A stretch of DNA of 64,000 nt, taken from Tubulanus polymorphus. Its lineage: Eukaryota > Nemertea > Palaeonemertea > Tubulaniformes > Tubulanidae. Under the pieces are notes generated by a model that did no database searches, had not been told where the DNA came from, and worked only from the letters and a program-made list of their open reading frames with translations. Position numbers and translations under genes: made by a program. The stretch's first letter is position 1. Each line of letters begins with the position of its first letter. Below are positions 49,117-61,013 of this stretch, in pieces. The stretch is from positions 6,307,001 through 6,371,000 of the forward strand of contig NC_134031.1 in NCBI RefSeq assembly GCF_964204645.1, given 5' to 3'.

Positions 49117-49484
49117 ATAAAGCCTAGCGCACATCGTCACTACGATTGGAGACAACTAGTTGCTACCGAACGATTACCCCACGCACATCGAAATCTAGTT
49201 ACAACCGGTCAGTTGCAGCAACTGCATGGCGCGTGTCGATCGTCGAGATCCAGAGCGCGCACATCGACGGATATGACTGCGATTGAGTACAACCAGTTGC
49301 TCAAAAGCAAAACATGGGCAACTGGCTGGAACTGGAGATAGATCGACGCTTACCAATCGTAAGCTCGCTCACATCGACACATTCAAGCAACTGATCGTAT
49401 CCAGCCAGTTCCTCTCATGCGCCGAAAACTGCCTTGCAACTAGTTGTCTCCAATCGCAGTGTCGATGTGCGCTAGGCTTAACAT
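49117..49484. mobile_element. Foldback element with AGCCTAGCGCACATCG ends
   Basis: AAGCCTAGCGCACATCGTCA and GATTGGAGACAACTAGTTGC are inverted at 49435-49483 as GCAACTAGTTGTCTCCAATC and TCGATGTGCGCTAGGCTT. The arms are about 45 bases; internal CACATCGAC and GCAACTGG words repeat. No recognisable coding. Confidence 0.7.
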
Positions 49485-49794
49485 GGTTTGTAGAGAAATC
49501 AAGTGTAATCTAATATCTTATCTTAATCTAACAGCACCTCGCCATTTTGATGTGGCATGCGAGAGGAAACCAGATATTTGTCTAGGTCAGTACTAGTTCG
49601 TTTTAGATAAATAATCTCTATATTCTAGGTGAAAGTTTTAATCGAGGGGGATTTGCTTTTTAAAAACTTTTTTTCAAACCATTTTTAATAGAACTCTTTT
49701 CTCAGCGAATGTATATAGCACCCAGTGAAGCGGCAGAGTCGCATGCCATGGCGTATTGAATTTTATACGAAGATTTTCAGACCTATTAATCTAC

Positions 49795-49972
49795 GGAAGC
49801 GTCCTGGGGACATCTATTTGAAAAACATTTTCGAGGTTAATTCCGAGTTTGTAACTCGGAATAAACTTAACTCCAAAATCAAATTTAACTGAGAAAACAA
49901 TCTATTCCGAGTCATAAACTCGGAATTAACCTCGAAGAATCTTTTTTAATAGATATGTCCCCAGGACGCATC
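49795..49972. mobile_element. Foldback MITE with GCGTCCTGGGGACAT ends
   Basis: GCGTCCTGGGGACATCTATT and TCGAGGTTAATTCCGAGTTT are inverted as AACTCGGAATTAACCTCGAA and ATATGTCCCCAGGACGCATC. A related half copy with GGAGGTTAATTCCGAGTTTG occurs near 30110. Confidence 0.7.
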
Positions 49973-50092
49973 CGTATGAATCTATATTCCACTGATGCAT
50001 TTCGAGAATAATTATTTGAAATTACATAACCAGTTTAACAGTTGCCCGATCAGATCTCGCGGGACTAATACATTTCACTTGTCATTATTCAT

Positions 50093-51297
50093 CAGGGCTG
50101 CCAACCTTTCAAAATTCCATTTAGGGATGAATGGCAGATTAATTAGGAATATTGAAGGTTTCAATAGGAATATATCGAAACCGAAGAAATTGTGACTTTT
50201 CCAAGTAGGAATATTTTGCTTTCAATTAGGAATACCTTTCACGTGTAATATATGAAAGCTGGATATGAAAATATGGAATTATTAGCAAAATAAAAAATCA
50301 GCAAATTCTACAGAATGTATTTTTTCTTTATTATTTTATGAAAGATAAAAATCAACAGTGTTTATCAAAAATATACAATAGACTAAAAAATAAGAACATA
50401 AAACTGGCATAAATTGTCAAACGAATTACATAACACTATACAGCTGTCATGCGAATATATCCATTTCCAGTATCAATTCCACGATACTGTCCAAGAGAGA
50501 CTCCACGTACAGAACTGAAAGATACAAACAGTAAAAAGTCTCTAAATCTACATGCTACTCGATGGTGCTGCCATCTGCCAAATATGCGAACTAAAAGTTT
50601 ACTTTGAGATGCACTGCTCAAAAGCATCTTAAATTATCTTTTTAAATCAAACTAACACAAGAGTGACAACATTAAGGTTCAAACTAGCAAAGCAATTGCT
50701 TACCGAAACATTTCAAAGAGTCCACACGTTGAAATCTAACCCGGATCTTCGAATGCTAATCGCGCTGCGAAAACGAGCTAATTACCGCAGTAAACCGATT
50801 CTTCTCCGAAACGATGCGGAGCAATTTGACAATAACAATCACATTTTGCCACATGTCATAATATTTTCACAAAAATGATTGAAAACAACGTATTTTAAAA
50901 CGAATGAACTTTATTTTTATTCTTGAAACAAATTAAAAAGCTGCTCTCCTACTACGAAATAATCGTACGCCATGCGTAGATAAAATCAATAACACAGCTA
51001 CTCTCATACACACACACGCACGCACGCGCGCGCTAGTAAGCGCTGTTTATCGCCTGACCCACGTACACAGTATATAGCCACGCACTCATCCACCGCGGGC
51101 GTGCATATAAATTCCCCACCTATTCAATTCTGTTCTACCAAATCATCATATTGTGTTACAACGCGCTGGCGGGTGGAAAATCGGACATCGCCGAAAAAGA
51201 AAAAAAAGTCGGAATTTTGTATACCCGATCGTATCGTCGGAATTTCTTCACGCAAATCGGGAGGATTCCGAATAATTCGGGAGGGTTGGCAGCCCTG
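50093..51297. mobile_element. 1.2-kb DNA transposon with 14-bp perfect TIRs and ATTCAT target duplication
   Basis: It begins CAGGGCTGCCAACC and ends GGTTGGCAGCCCTG, 14 of 14 bases inverted. ATTCAT directly flanks both sides (50087-50092 and 51298-51303). Near the left end TAGGAAT is repeated; near the right end are TCGGGAGGATTCCG and a CA/CG microsatellite (about 51008-51031). No transposase was recognised in six frames, so it is probably non-autonomous. The CAGGG start recalls hAT, but those make 8-bp duplications. Confidence 0.75.
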
Positions 51298-51921
51298 ATT
51301 CATGAACGTCCTTTCTAACTTGTCTTTTGAAGTAGTTATTCCGGAACTTAGTGCTACGAGCAATCGTCTCAACTTGAGATGATTGCCCGTCGGTTAATAT
51401 TTATGCTAATGCACTGATCGACTCGTATCAGCGAATCCTGTGACAAAATCTTTTCAGATAAACTAAAAAAGTAGGGCTTTTCGGCACTTTTTTCAGATAT
51501 TTTTGTGAAAGCACAAAGTTTTTCAAACCAAAAAGTAGCACTAAGAAACTCTAGTAGAAGCACTAAGTACGCATCAAAATTAGAATACCCCCTTCACATA
51601 GATCAAAATAAAACCACAAAAATGATATTTGCTACTATCGTAAAGTTGTACATGTACCGTTAATCGTTTTATTAAATAAATCTCTCATGAGTCAAATAAA
51701 TGGACAATATCAATATGAGGAACTAAGATATTAAGAAGTATAGTAAGCCGTAAACCAGTGAAGTAACAGAAAAGGACAGCAGAAAAATTACCAGTATTTG
51801 TAATTAAGTAAATAATTTTTAAGAAAATTATGTTGTAACGCCAGTAAATGAGAAACAATAGAGAATTAGAGATTGTCGGGCACAGCAGAAAATATTATCA
51901 ACTGTCATTCAACATACTTTT

Positions 51922-52101
51922 ACAGTAGAACTCGCATAATTCAGATTTTTCAATCCGGATTTCCATTTCATTCGGATGAAATAATTGGTGCATTTAACCC
52001 GGAACCGTGTAAAATATTATTCATAATTCGGATTTTACTTAATTCGGATTAATCTTGGCACAGCTCCTATTCATAACCGAATTAAGTGAGTTCTACTGTA
52101 C
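51922..52101. mobile_element. MITE with TACAGTAGAACTCGC ends
   Basis: TACAGTAGAACTCGCATAAT and AATTAAGTGAGTTCTACTGT then A are inverted termini; internal AATTCGGAT words repeat. A related right half lies near 61455-61552 (AATTAAGCGAGTTTTACTGT). Confidence 0.7.
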
Positions 52102-52719
52102 TAAGTTAGAGGTTATAAATATTTACAATTATTCATATATTCAAAAGAGCTGCATACGTGAAATACTCAGTCATACTGATCGAGTGCTTATAATTCGGTA
52201 TTGCCTATCAATGCACGAACTGGGAGAGATATCCTTGAGCTAGCGAGTTATGTTGATTAATTCATTTGATAAGTGAAAAGATAATCCCGTATTATTTATC
52301 AGTTCTGGAATCATTTACTGGTATACATAATTAAACAATTCAGGAATAATCTATTCATAAATCATTTGCTGGTATACGTAATTAAACGATTCAGAAATAC
52401 TCGGTAATCTATTCCAGTCTGTGCCTCCAGATTGTGACCAGTAAATGATTCCAAAATTGCTTGCTAGTGAAGACGTGGCAAATGATTAGTATGGCACGGC
52501 AATGATTTGATAACCAGCTACTAAAGGATCATGTCATTGCGCAATGCGTTGATAGCTCTCGCCATCTATTATTGCTCTTGTCATGGAATAAGCATTCCTT
52601 ACGTATCATTTTTTCAGTTAGGTTTTCGCGATTCGAATACAGTGTTTCATGAATGTTTAAGACTCTGATTCATCAATTAAATTTACACTCTCAATCGGAA
52701 TACAATGTTTTATGTACAT

Positions 52720-55700
52720 CTAGGACTTTGCCTGCGTCAACAGCTCGCGCGAAATGATCAATCTCTGAATTTGTGCAGTTCCTTCGTAGATCTGAAATTA
52801 CAAAGGATGACAATCAATTATCAAGATATGTTCACTAAAATCCTTCCACAGTTCCACAGTTGTGAGTTAGAGTTAACTCTGAGTTAAAGTTAGTTCATTT
52901 TCAATGAGTTAACTCAGGGGTAAATCTTAACTCACAACTGTGGAACTGGACCCTTATGTACATGTATCATCAGGACAGGACAATAGCCCCTAGAAAATGT
53001 TCATTGTAGTCCTATAAGCACATCTACACTAGCTCTAGAGAAAATGCAGAGTTTTACGGGATGGCAGGTTCAATGTGGAGAGTAACCTTCTTTTTCAAGA
53101 AGCCTATCTAAGACCAGGGAACGAGAAGCAAGTGTAGACGTAGCTTTAAAGTATGAATGGACGCAAGTGAAATTCAATTTCTTTCGGTTCCACAGTTCAG
53201 AGTCAGTGAAGATTTCAATAGGGTTAAACAGTTGGAAATGAACTTGTCTGAACTCGATATAGACAAACCTCGTTAAGATTACAGAACTATGGACTGTGGT
53301 CCAGACCGCAATTCAAGATATACGAGTCAGAATTGACTTTGAGGTAAAATAAGTTCACTCGACATTAATATCTAACTTGGAAGTCAAACTTGAATGAAGA
53401 TTGGCAGAACTGGGTGGTAGTAAGAGTTATCAAATTCAAGTGAAACATGCAAGTTTTGCAAAGTATTTCCGGTGCCTGAAATTAACCTCTCAATCGATCA
53501 AATAATCACCTGATAAATTTTGGCATCTCGCATGAGTTTTTCCACTGGATATTCAGTATTAAATCCATTTCCACCAAACACCTTGAAAATGTAGAGAAAT
53601 CTTTAAATAATCAACAATTTTCATTAAAAACAAACTTATTTTTACTTTCCGTTGAAGCTCACCTTCACTTCTGCTGTCAATGATGAACTTTCGTTATAAT
53701 GTACATTTAATTACAATTTTTGCCTTTAAAGGACAACATCACCTCTATAATAATTATGTGATGTTAAAAAGACATACCTGTACAGCATCAGTGGCGCACT
53801 TGTTGGCAACATCACCCGCAAGAGCCTTGGCAATGGACGCGTAGTAGGTATTACGCCTTCCTTGGTCGATTTCCCATGCAGATTTCTGCCAAGCCAATCG
53901 AGAAGTTTCGACTCCAATAGCCATGTCAGCCAACAGGAATGCAATCGCTTGATGCTTAAAAATAGTAAAGAAGAAATTAATTGACTTTTCCATAACTGAA
54001 CATTTTAGCCTGAGGAAGTTTGTTTCAATTGGCTTCATTTCAGATAGTATGTTAGATACCAACATATTTCAATATAAAGGGTACCCTAGAAACTAAGCAA
54101 ATTGGGAAAAATAAACAAATTTGACTATTTTGAAAAAAACCGTTCGAATCTGTGGGAGGAGCTACAAGGAGGACGGTAATAGGCAGACAAATAAAATATT
54201 TCCGAATAAACGATTTCCACCGACGGAAAGAAATCACTGCTCCAGCTACTTTTACCTGGGCAATAAGATGACCCATAGTTTTTCGCTCTAATGCATATTT
54301 TGTAGCTTCATCGAGTGCGCGTTGAGCCAAGCCCGCAGCACCAGCAGCGACCTTAAAAACAAACATTCGAGTTTATACATTAGTTTTATGCAAGCAACAA
54401 CATCCTACAGGTACAAACTTTTTTTATCAAAGATCTCGTAAGAACACAAAATTCCTACCCCTCTCATCACCCGCAATAATGCCACAAGGTAAATTTTTCA
54501 ATAATATCAAAAAGGTCAGCGATAAGATTTTGATGTTAATACTCTTACATTTCAATTGGTGAGAATTGGTTATCTAACCATCGTTTCTTAAATCGTTTCA
54601 AATAAAACATGTATTGAATGATTTCAGGTTTCAGGATTTTTTTGAAATCCCTGACAGTCCTGCTTTATACTGTAAATCTTCCTAGTTAGTTTTAACAAAA
54701 TTTTGTAAGTTGCAAGACTGTCGAAATAAAGAAATGAAACCTAGTCCAGTAATTATGCCGAAAAAAGAAACGCGCTCTGAGGAACGAATGCTTTTGTTTC
54801 CATACTTACCGGTGGTCGAGTTTTGTCAAAAGCTCCCATAGCAATTTTAAAGCCCATTCCTTCCGCTCCCAAAACATTCTGTAAGAAAAGGAACCATTTC
54901 AAATATTTTGCATAAAAAAAATCTTAAATTGTTGCTTATTTTTCAAGTACGACGTCATACCTCAGCAGGAACTCTGACATCTTCGAACGTAATTCCTCTG
55001 GTATCAGATGCGCGCTGACCCATGTTCCATTCCTAAAAGCCGCAAGCGGCGTCATAAAATTGATCAATTCATCATTTAGGGATGAACATGTTATGCCAGT
55101 TATGATGAATTCATGTATATCAAATACACTTATGGGTACGAAGCACGAGAAATGCCCCAGTGAAGCTAAATTTCCTTCAAACCATGTCTACTACAGATAG
55201 CTGCGCCATGCAACCACTCGCTCCTAATCTCATTCGTACCACCCTACTGGCAAAACCACTCACCAACAACCAATTATGAAATATTTTCTTTCCCGTACCC
55301 ACCACTACAGGGTAAGGCGGAGTTTACTGTTTTACCAAGGAACTAGGGCAGAAGTAATGACAGTGTAATACAGTGACATACCTTGCGACCACGGGTAATA
55401 CCAGGAGTGTCTCCTTCTACTACAAACCCTGTGAACGCTTTACCAGCCGGACATTTTGGATCGGGGTTCGTTCTGGCGAGGACGAAAAACCAATTCGCGT
55501 GTCCGCCATTCGTAATCCACATCTTCTGTCCGTTGATGACGTATTCGTCGCCTTTCTTTTCCGCTTTCGTTTTTATTGCGGCGACATCAGAACCGGCCCC
55601 CGGTTCGGTAACGGCATACGACTAGAAACATTTATGATTACTATCAGCGATTTTAGATACAGTAAACAGGGTCCCTGCACGTCAGTCATTCCTGGGTATA

Positions 55701-58700
55701 TAGGGAGTTTTCAACGAGCTTTAGAGAAAATATCGAGGAAGTGTAATACATCACGTTCATATCCCAATTAGTAAATGGTAAATTAGGCGGTCTTCAGTGT
55801 TTTCAAGAAGAGCCAGGTCCCAGACCCGTCTGTCGCTTGCAAAGGACCTGCCTGTTTTTTCAAACCAGCTTTCATTTCCGGGACTGTGACATATTATGGG
55901 ACCCTCCTGTTTTCAAAGGGACCTGGCTTGTTAATTTCTTATTGAAATCACTGGTCTTACGCATAGGTTTTTATCCTTAACACTACTAAACTCAGTTTCT
56001 AATTTGATAAATGCCTAATAGGGTAACAAACAGATCCTGCTTCAAGCTGTACTGACTTAGGCCTCAGTCTAATGTACACATCTTAAGTATTTAATTGTCC
56101 CTTTCTCAAAACTGAAGAAGTTTTAAAGGAGTTTCTGACATTTTGCTCAAATTAAAGGAGTTTTAAGCACCTTTAAAAGCATTTTCCATATAGAATGAGT
56201 TTTTATCAGGAATCAAGGAATCAGGGACCCTGTACAGTCAGCTTGCCCTGGACGATATCTTAAACATTTTCCCAAGGGTAAGCCATTGTTTCTCTGACTG
56301 CCCCCTTGAATTTGTATGCCTCAGAGAAATCAAATTACTTACGCACATCAGCGGCTCTTCGGTCATTCGCGTCAGAAATCGCTTTTTCTGTTCGTCATTT
56401 CCGGCAATAATGACTGGCATTTGCTAGAGAGACACATTTTAAAATGTTTGAATAGAAATTGCGTTTGATAAATGATCCGATGAAGATAATTTTATTATCA
56501 ATCGCGCATACTTACACCAAGAGAGTTGGCTTCGATAGCCGTTTGAATACCCGTGCATCCGTACGCAAGCTCTTCAGTCATCATACACGCATCGAATATT
56601 CCCAATCCAAGACCACCTACATAGTAAAACAGTTATTCATTAGACACGCAGCCGGTTCGGATTGAGAGAACTCTGTCCAAGGGTGAAAATCTAACAAAGC
56701 AGGGACATTTTTCTCTTGCAACAAAAAACTTCACTCATATGATCAATGCTGTTGTGATATTTTCTTTTAACACTCATGTAAAACAGATTCAAAATAGCAA
56801 TCATCTTAAATGAACACCGCTGAATATGGAAGAAAATGTTAGATAATCTCAAAAAGATATACTAACCGTATTCTTTGGGAATGTGTGAATTGACCAATCC
56901 GAGTTCCCATGCTTTCTTTATAACAGGCCAGGGAAACTAGAAAAAGAGGAAATAAGACTAATAGATTCATACAAAATTAGGGGTCTTATTTACTGTATAT
57001 CCAGACTAGTTCATTGTTATGAATTAAAGATTTACATGAAGATGAAATTGAAAGCGCTCTAGGTATGGGGCGAGATTTGTGTGACGGACTGATACAAGGG
57101 GTCAGTTGCCGAATAGTTTGTTAATGATAACCGGCGGATAGATACAATAGCAACAATGAACTTTTAATTCTGACTTTTGATGTCAACTACGCACTGGTCA
57201 ACTCTTAACAACTATTAACCCTTTCAGTGCGTCTACACCACAGTACGGTGTATTGATGTAATTAGTAATTAGTTTTTATCTCTATTGAAAGAGGCAGCAC
57301 CTGTCAAACATAGTAAATAACAATACACCGTGCCGCGGTTTAGACGCACTATAATTTTCTTAGTGGTATTCCCGTTATTCAACACACTAGGGTGGAATTA
57401 TTCAAAATTTTCTCCAGTACTATAGGGTATTAATTAGTCAGCAACAGGTTAAGCAACTGACTGGTCAACTATAAATAACTATTAAGTAACTGGCCCCAGG
57501 GTGACAATTGCAATGCTTCCACTCTTATTAACTTCCACTTATTTTTGTACTTATAGCACCACGACAAAGACTAATCAAGTCTTTATGACACGCTCTCTTA
57601 TGACACGTATCCCAATCACTTCAGACTCATCCTAAATCGGTACTGTTTATCTCAGTAAACTGTTAATTCGGTGACTTAGTACTAAGCAAATATAATCCAT
57701 TACACTAACTAGATTCGGTTTCTAATTCCGTAACTGCCTAAACCATTTAATTTGGACGAATCTGTGGGTATTAGGCCTATGACTACTAACTAGGCCTAAA
57801 ACCTAAAAATTTTCAAATATACAATTTTTCAAAATTCAAGGAGTCTTCAAGGAATTGAACAACATGTTTGGTTTAGGAGTTTTCAATAACAAGGAATCAA
57901 GGAGTCAAGGGACCCTTTAAGAGAATATTCTCTGACCATGAAGATAACATCTTTATTCAGACTTTGAAACACTTACTTCTCCAGATTTATCATAATCAGG
58001 AGCTACCGGAATGATTTCCTCCCTGGCAAACTTACGCGCCAGCGACTGAAATTGCTTTTGTTCCTCCGTTAGTTCTGAAAGCAAACGAAAACATTTGACC
58101 TCAAAAGCATGTTCCCGCAAGAAATTTTTTGTTGCCATCACCCATTTATTTAATACGTAATGCTTAAAATTAGACTTTTTCAACCCCCCCTTCCCCCAGT
58201 ACCGGTACTCAATAATATCCGCCATTTTTTATATATACATTAAGCATGAACAGTATACAATTGCACCGGCCCGACCCCTTCCATAATGCGTATGTTAATA
58301 AATGCTCGCTGGTTCAGATAGTCTGAATACCAGTCGTTGTTAAGGGTTCCCTACAACCTTGTTCGTAGAACGACGGCTAGGTACTAGACTACGGTTCAGA
58401 CTGGTTGGAAGATTGTTTGAATGATCCGTAACCGAAAAATCTGTTAAAAAATCAGTCGAACGCAGATCACACAATCATTAATATCTGCACTTCGATGTAC
58501 GATTTCAAAATCAAACCCCCTGTTTCGCTCCTGGCAGGTTCGGTGGGTCTGTAAGGGACACTCAATCAAAAATTTACCAACCAAATAAATAACAGGGAAA
58601 TCCTTATTTCAAGATAAAACTAGGGGTCCAGGGACACCATGCCCACTTGGGAAGGCTTGCAATGCTCAACAATCTAATAATTTCAATATTCAACGCCCCT

Positions 58701-60108
58701 GGTGACCATATACAAAAACCAATGACCTTGAAACTCACTACAATCATAGAACATGTCAGCTGCTACGATTTTGTAATTGATTGTGATAACAAAATATGCC
58801 TCGTTACCAATCTAATATGGAAATACTAAGTAATTCTACTATTCTATGCCCCTGGTGACCATAGGCAAAACCCAATGACCTTGAAACTCACCACAATAAT
58901 AGAACTTTGCGATTGATCATGGTAACAAAATATGCCTAGGTACCAATCTAATAAGGAAATACTAAGTTATTCTACTATTCAACGCCCCCTGGTGACCATA
59001 TAGAATAACTAATGTCCTTAAAACTCACCACAATCATAGACAATGTCATGAGCTACAACTTTGCAATTGATTGTGGTAACAAAATATGCAAAATAGGTAT
59101 CAATATAATCTGGAAAAACTTTTTCCCACCTACGAATGAGTACTGATGATACCCTGAAGATGTATGCCAATTACGTCATAATTGGCCGATCAAAAATTCC
59201 TGGCTCAGGTATAAAACATCCCTTTCCAAAGAATACCCTTCACAAATTGCAATGAGGAATGGCAAACCAGTAGGAAGCTGCAGGACTAAGAATTTGGGCC
59301 AAAATTGACATTTTTGGTCATAGGATGGCCATCTTGAGTCCGATTGACCCAATTTTTCCTATGGTGATGGGCCCTTGGGGGATTCAAATATATATATGAA
59401 AGATCAAGGTAATTGATTTAAGCGTCTTCAAAATTTCCCTAAAAAAAGTGTAAAAAGTGCTGATTTTGACAAACAACAATGGCTGCCAGTCGGCCATCTT
59501 GATTGTGACAGGGCCAGTTTTTGGGCTGAAGATGTATCTAGGGTAGATACATGTATAAACCAAATATCAAGACATTACCTTGAAGCATCTTCAAAACTTC
59601 CCAAAATAACTGGATTCCGTCTACGGATGGACGGATGAAAAGTGAACGCAATAGCCTGCTGTGCTGGGACTTAAGTCCCAAGTGGGCTAAAAATAAATGA
59701 ATGATCCCCATTGAAAAAAACATTTCATTACCGAAACAATAGCCGAATGATCCGCCAGCAGTAGCCTGCGCGGCTTCAGCAGTAGAGTAGCATCGACGAC
59801 GTATCCCAGCAAAAGCCGATGATGAGCGAATAACCTGCCGAACACCCTAGCAGTAAAAAAAGAGAGAAATTGAATACATTTTTCTAGGAAAGGAAAAGTT
59901 ATCACTCAATCATACTAGACTGGCTTAGTAGCAAAGCCTTTTTTAGTGGTGTAACTTTTGGCTTCTTTGCCATTTGGTTAAATTTAGCCCGGTGGGTGCG
60001 GTGTGCAATCTACTGCCTATTAAAAAATCTTTGTAAGTATCAGAAAGTCAATTAATCGCCACCCACTAAAAGAGTCTTACTCACTTTAGCACAAACGGAC
60101 AGCATCAT
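52720..60108 (-). CDS. ACADM: Medium-chain acyl-CoA dehydrogenase, mitochondrial, 13 exons
   Basis: Minus-strand exons: 60108-60085, 59846-59732, 58074-57977, 56936-56867, 56616-56516, 56423-56343, 55621-55382, 55032-54961, 54878-54810, 54351-54256, 53954-53778, 53581-53510, 52791-52720; 428 aa against 421 in human. It oxidises C6-C12 acyl-CoA to enoyl-CoA in the mitochondrial matrix as an FAD homotetramer that passes electrons to ETF. Exons 1-2 encode a transit peptide ([20 protein letters not shown], then IRRRCYST). The body matches MCAD throughout: [26 protein letters not shown], the FAD/substrate signature [72 protein letters not shown], and [13 protein letters not shown], whose Glu408 is the catalytic base. 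The C-terminus is [10 protein letters not shown]. The tiny first exon was placed by its in-frame GTGAGT donor and the resulting transit peptide. A first-exon extension starting at the ACADM-like 58225 is an intron read-through. Confidence 0.96.
52847..52953. mobile_element. Small MITE, family B, best-preserved copy (ACADM last intron)
   Basis: ACAGTTCCACAGTTGTGAGT at left is inverted as ACTCACAACTGTGGAACTGG at right, around TTCATTTTCAATGAGTTAAC. It lies between the last two ACADM exons. Confidence 0.7.
57098..57497. mobile_element. Nested foldback elements in an ACADM intron
   Basis: Outer ends GGGGTCAGTTGCCGAATAG and AACTATTAAGTAACTGGCCC are inverted. Inside, 57222-57353 is a second foldback with TTTCAGTGCGTCTACACCAC inverted as GCGGTTTAGACGCACT around CAATACACCG. 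It lies in the ACADM intron 57976-56937. Confidence 0.55.
58620..59693 (-). mobile_element. Second copy of the triplicated interspersed element (ACADM intron 2)
   Basis: In inverse orientation it begins CTAGGGGTCCAGGGACACCA, carries the same three internal units (58690-59090), then about 300 extra bases, and ends at the CGCAATAGCCTGCTGTG hairpin region. It lies in the ACADM intron between the transit-peptide exon and the exon starting FELTEEQ. Confidence 0.7.
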
Positions 60109-60674
60109 GAAGCAACAATACTAGGAATCTAACCCGTACAACTAGAAATGACAAGTTCAACTGAATAAGTAGGTCAGATTATATAAATATTTACCACTGA
60201 TTATTTTGTTACTCAACAGCGGTATTAAATATGGGAATACGTAAAGTATGGAACCGACTTAGGGATGGTCCTCGCTTGCCAGGGTTTGGTCGATAGGAAA
60301 ACGGGTGCAAAATTCCGTAAGATAAGATGCCTGCAATAAGGATACTAAGAAAATCCCACAATAATAACGAGATAATAAAGTTAAGACCGAAAATATTTCC
60401 TTGAGCTCACAGGGGCCCGACATAATAAGTTATAGACCCCAATAGGTCACAGTACTACTAATTAGTTCAGATTCCCGCTCCAGTCTGGTAGGTACTGCCA
60501 GCGGGACAGCGTGGTGAAACCTGTTACCAACAGCACAAAGAAAGCGGTCCTATACTTAATCCTTACCAATATGGGCTCATTAAAGCAGAATTGATATCGA
60601 GACTTCGCCAGTGGGCTGGAAAAAGTTGTGGTGGTAGTGTGCCTGAAAGTGAAACGCCTTCAGTCATAGGAAAA

Positions 60675-60900
60675 TCAAGCTCTCAGTAGCTCAGTGACAT
60701 AAGGCGTGATGCTGTTGCATCCACTATCAGTACTGAGTGACAAGTGGGTTCGAATCCTACTTGCTGCTTATAGTGTGCGGGCAAAACTTCAAAGGCCGGC
60801 GTCCAGTCGAAGTCACTAATAAGCTTGAATAAGGTTAGTCTTGGGGAACCACACTTCAAGCGACGTAAAGCCAAAAATCAAACAAACTTATGACACCTAA
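60675..60900 (+). mobile_element. tRNA-derived SINE
   Basis: An A-box-like TAGCTCAGTGAC (60687-60698) and a B-box GGGTTCGAATCC (60746-60757) are spaced as in a tRNA promoter. The 5' part does not fold into a proper tRNA (extra bases between the boxes, no matching acceptor), and an unrelated body of about 130 bases follows. This is the layout of a tRNA-derived SINE. It lies just upstream of ACADM. Confidence 0.65.
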
Positions 60901-60978
60901 ATACTATAGTGGATTCTTCTTACGCACTATGCATGAATCAAATCTAAACAGCATTCACTAATAATATATTTATATAGA

Positions 60979-60984
60979 TTTATT
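60979..60984 (-). promoter_or_regulatory. Poly-A signal of EXOSC2
   Basis: Reads AATAAA on the minus strand, 30 bases after the EXOSC2 stop. It leaves about 0.9 kb between this 3' end and the ACADM start codon, so ACADM lies directly downstream in the same orientation. Confidence 0.65.
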
Positions 60985-61013
60985 GTTTTTGCTACAAAAA
61001 ATTCATCGAAAAA

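Larger units (their letters stand above)
47514..52719. other. Repeat-rich spacer between RPTP and ACADM
   Basis: After the presumed RPTP 3' UTR there are foldback elements at 48754, 49117 and 49795, the TIR transposon at 50093-51297, and the MITE at 51922. RPTP and ACADM converge here. No gene was found. Confidence 0.5.

Noticed and set aside
57953-58225. Start of ACADM at an ATG near 58225
   Set aside because: The part upstream of 58074 is intron; the in-phase transit-peptide exons at 59846-59732 and 60108-60085 give a better protein.
60678-60770. Functional tRNA gene
   Set aside because: A and B boxes are present, but box spacing and the lack of a matching acceptor stem do not allow a cloverleaf; a SINE body follows.
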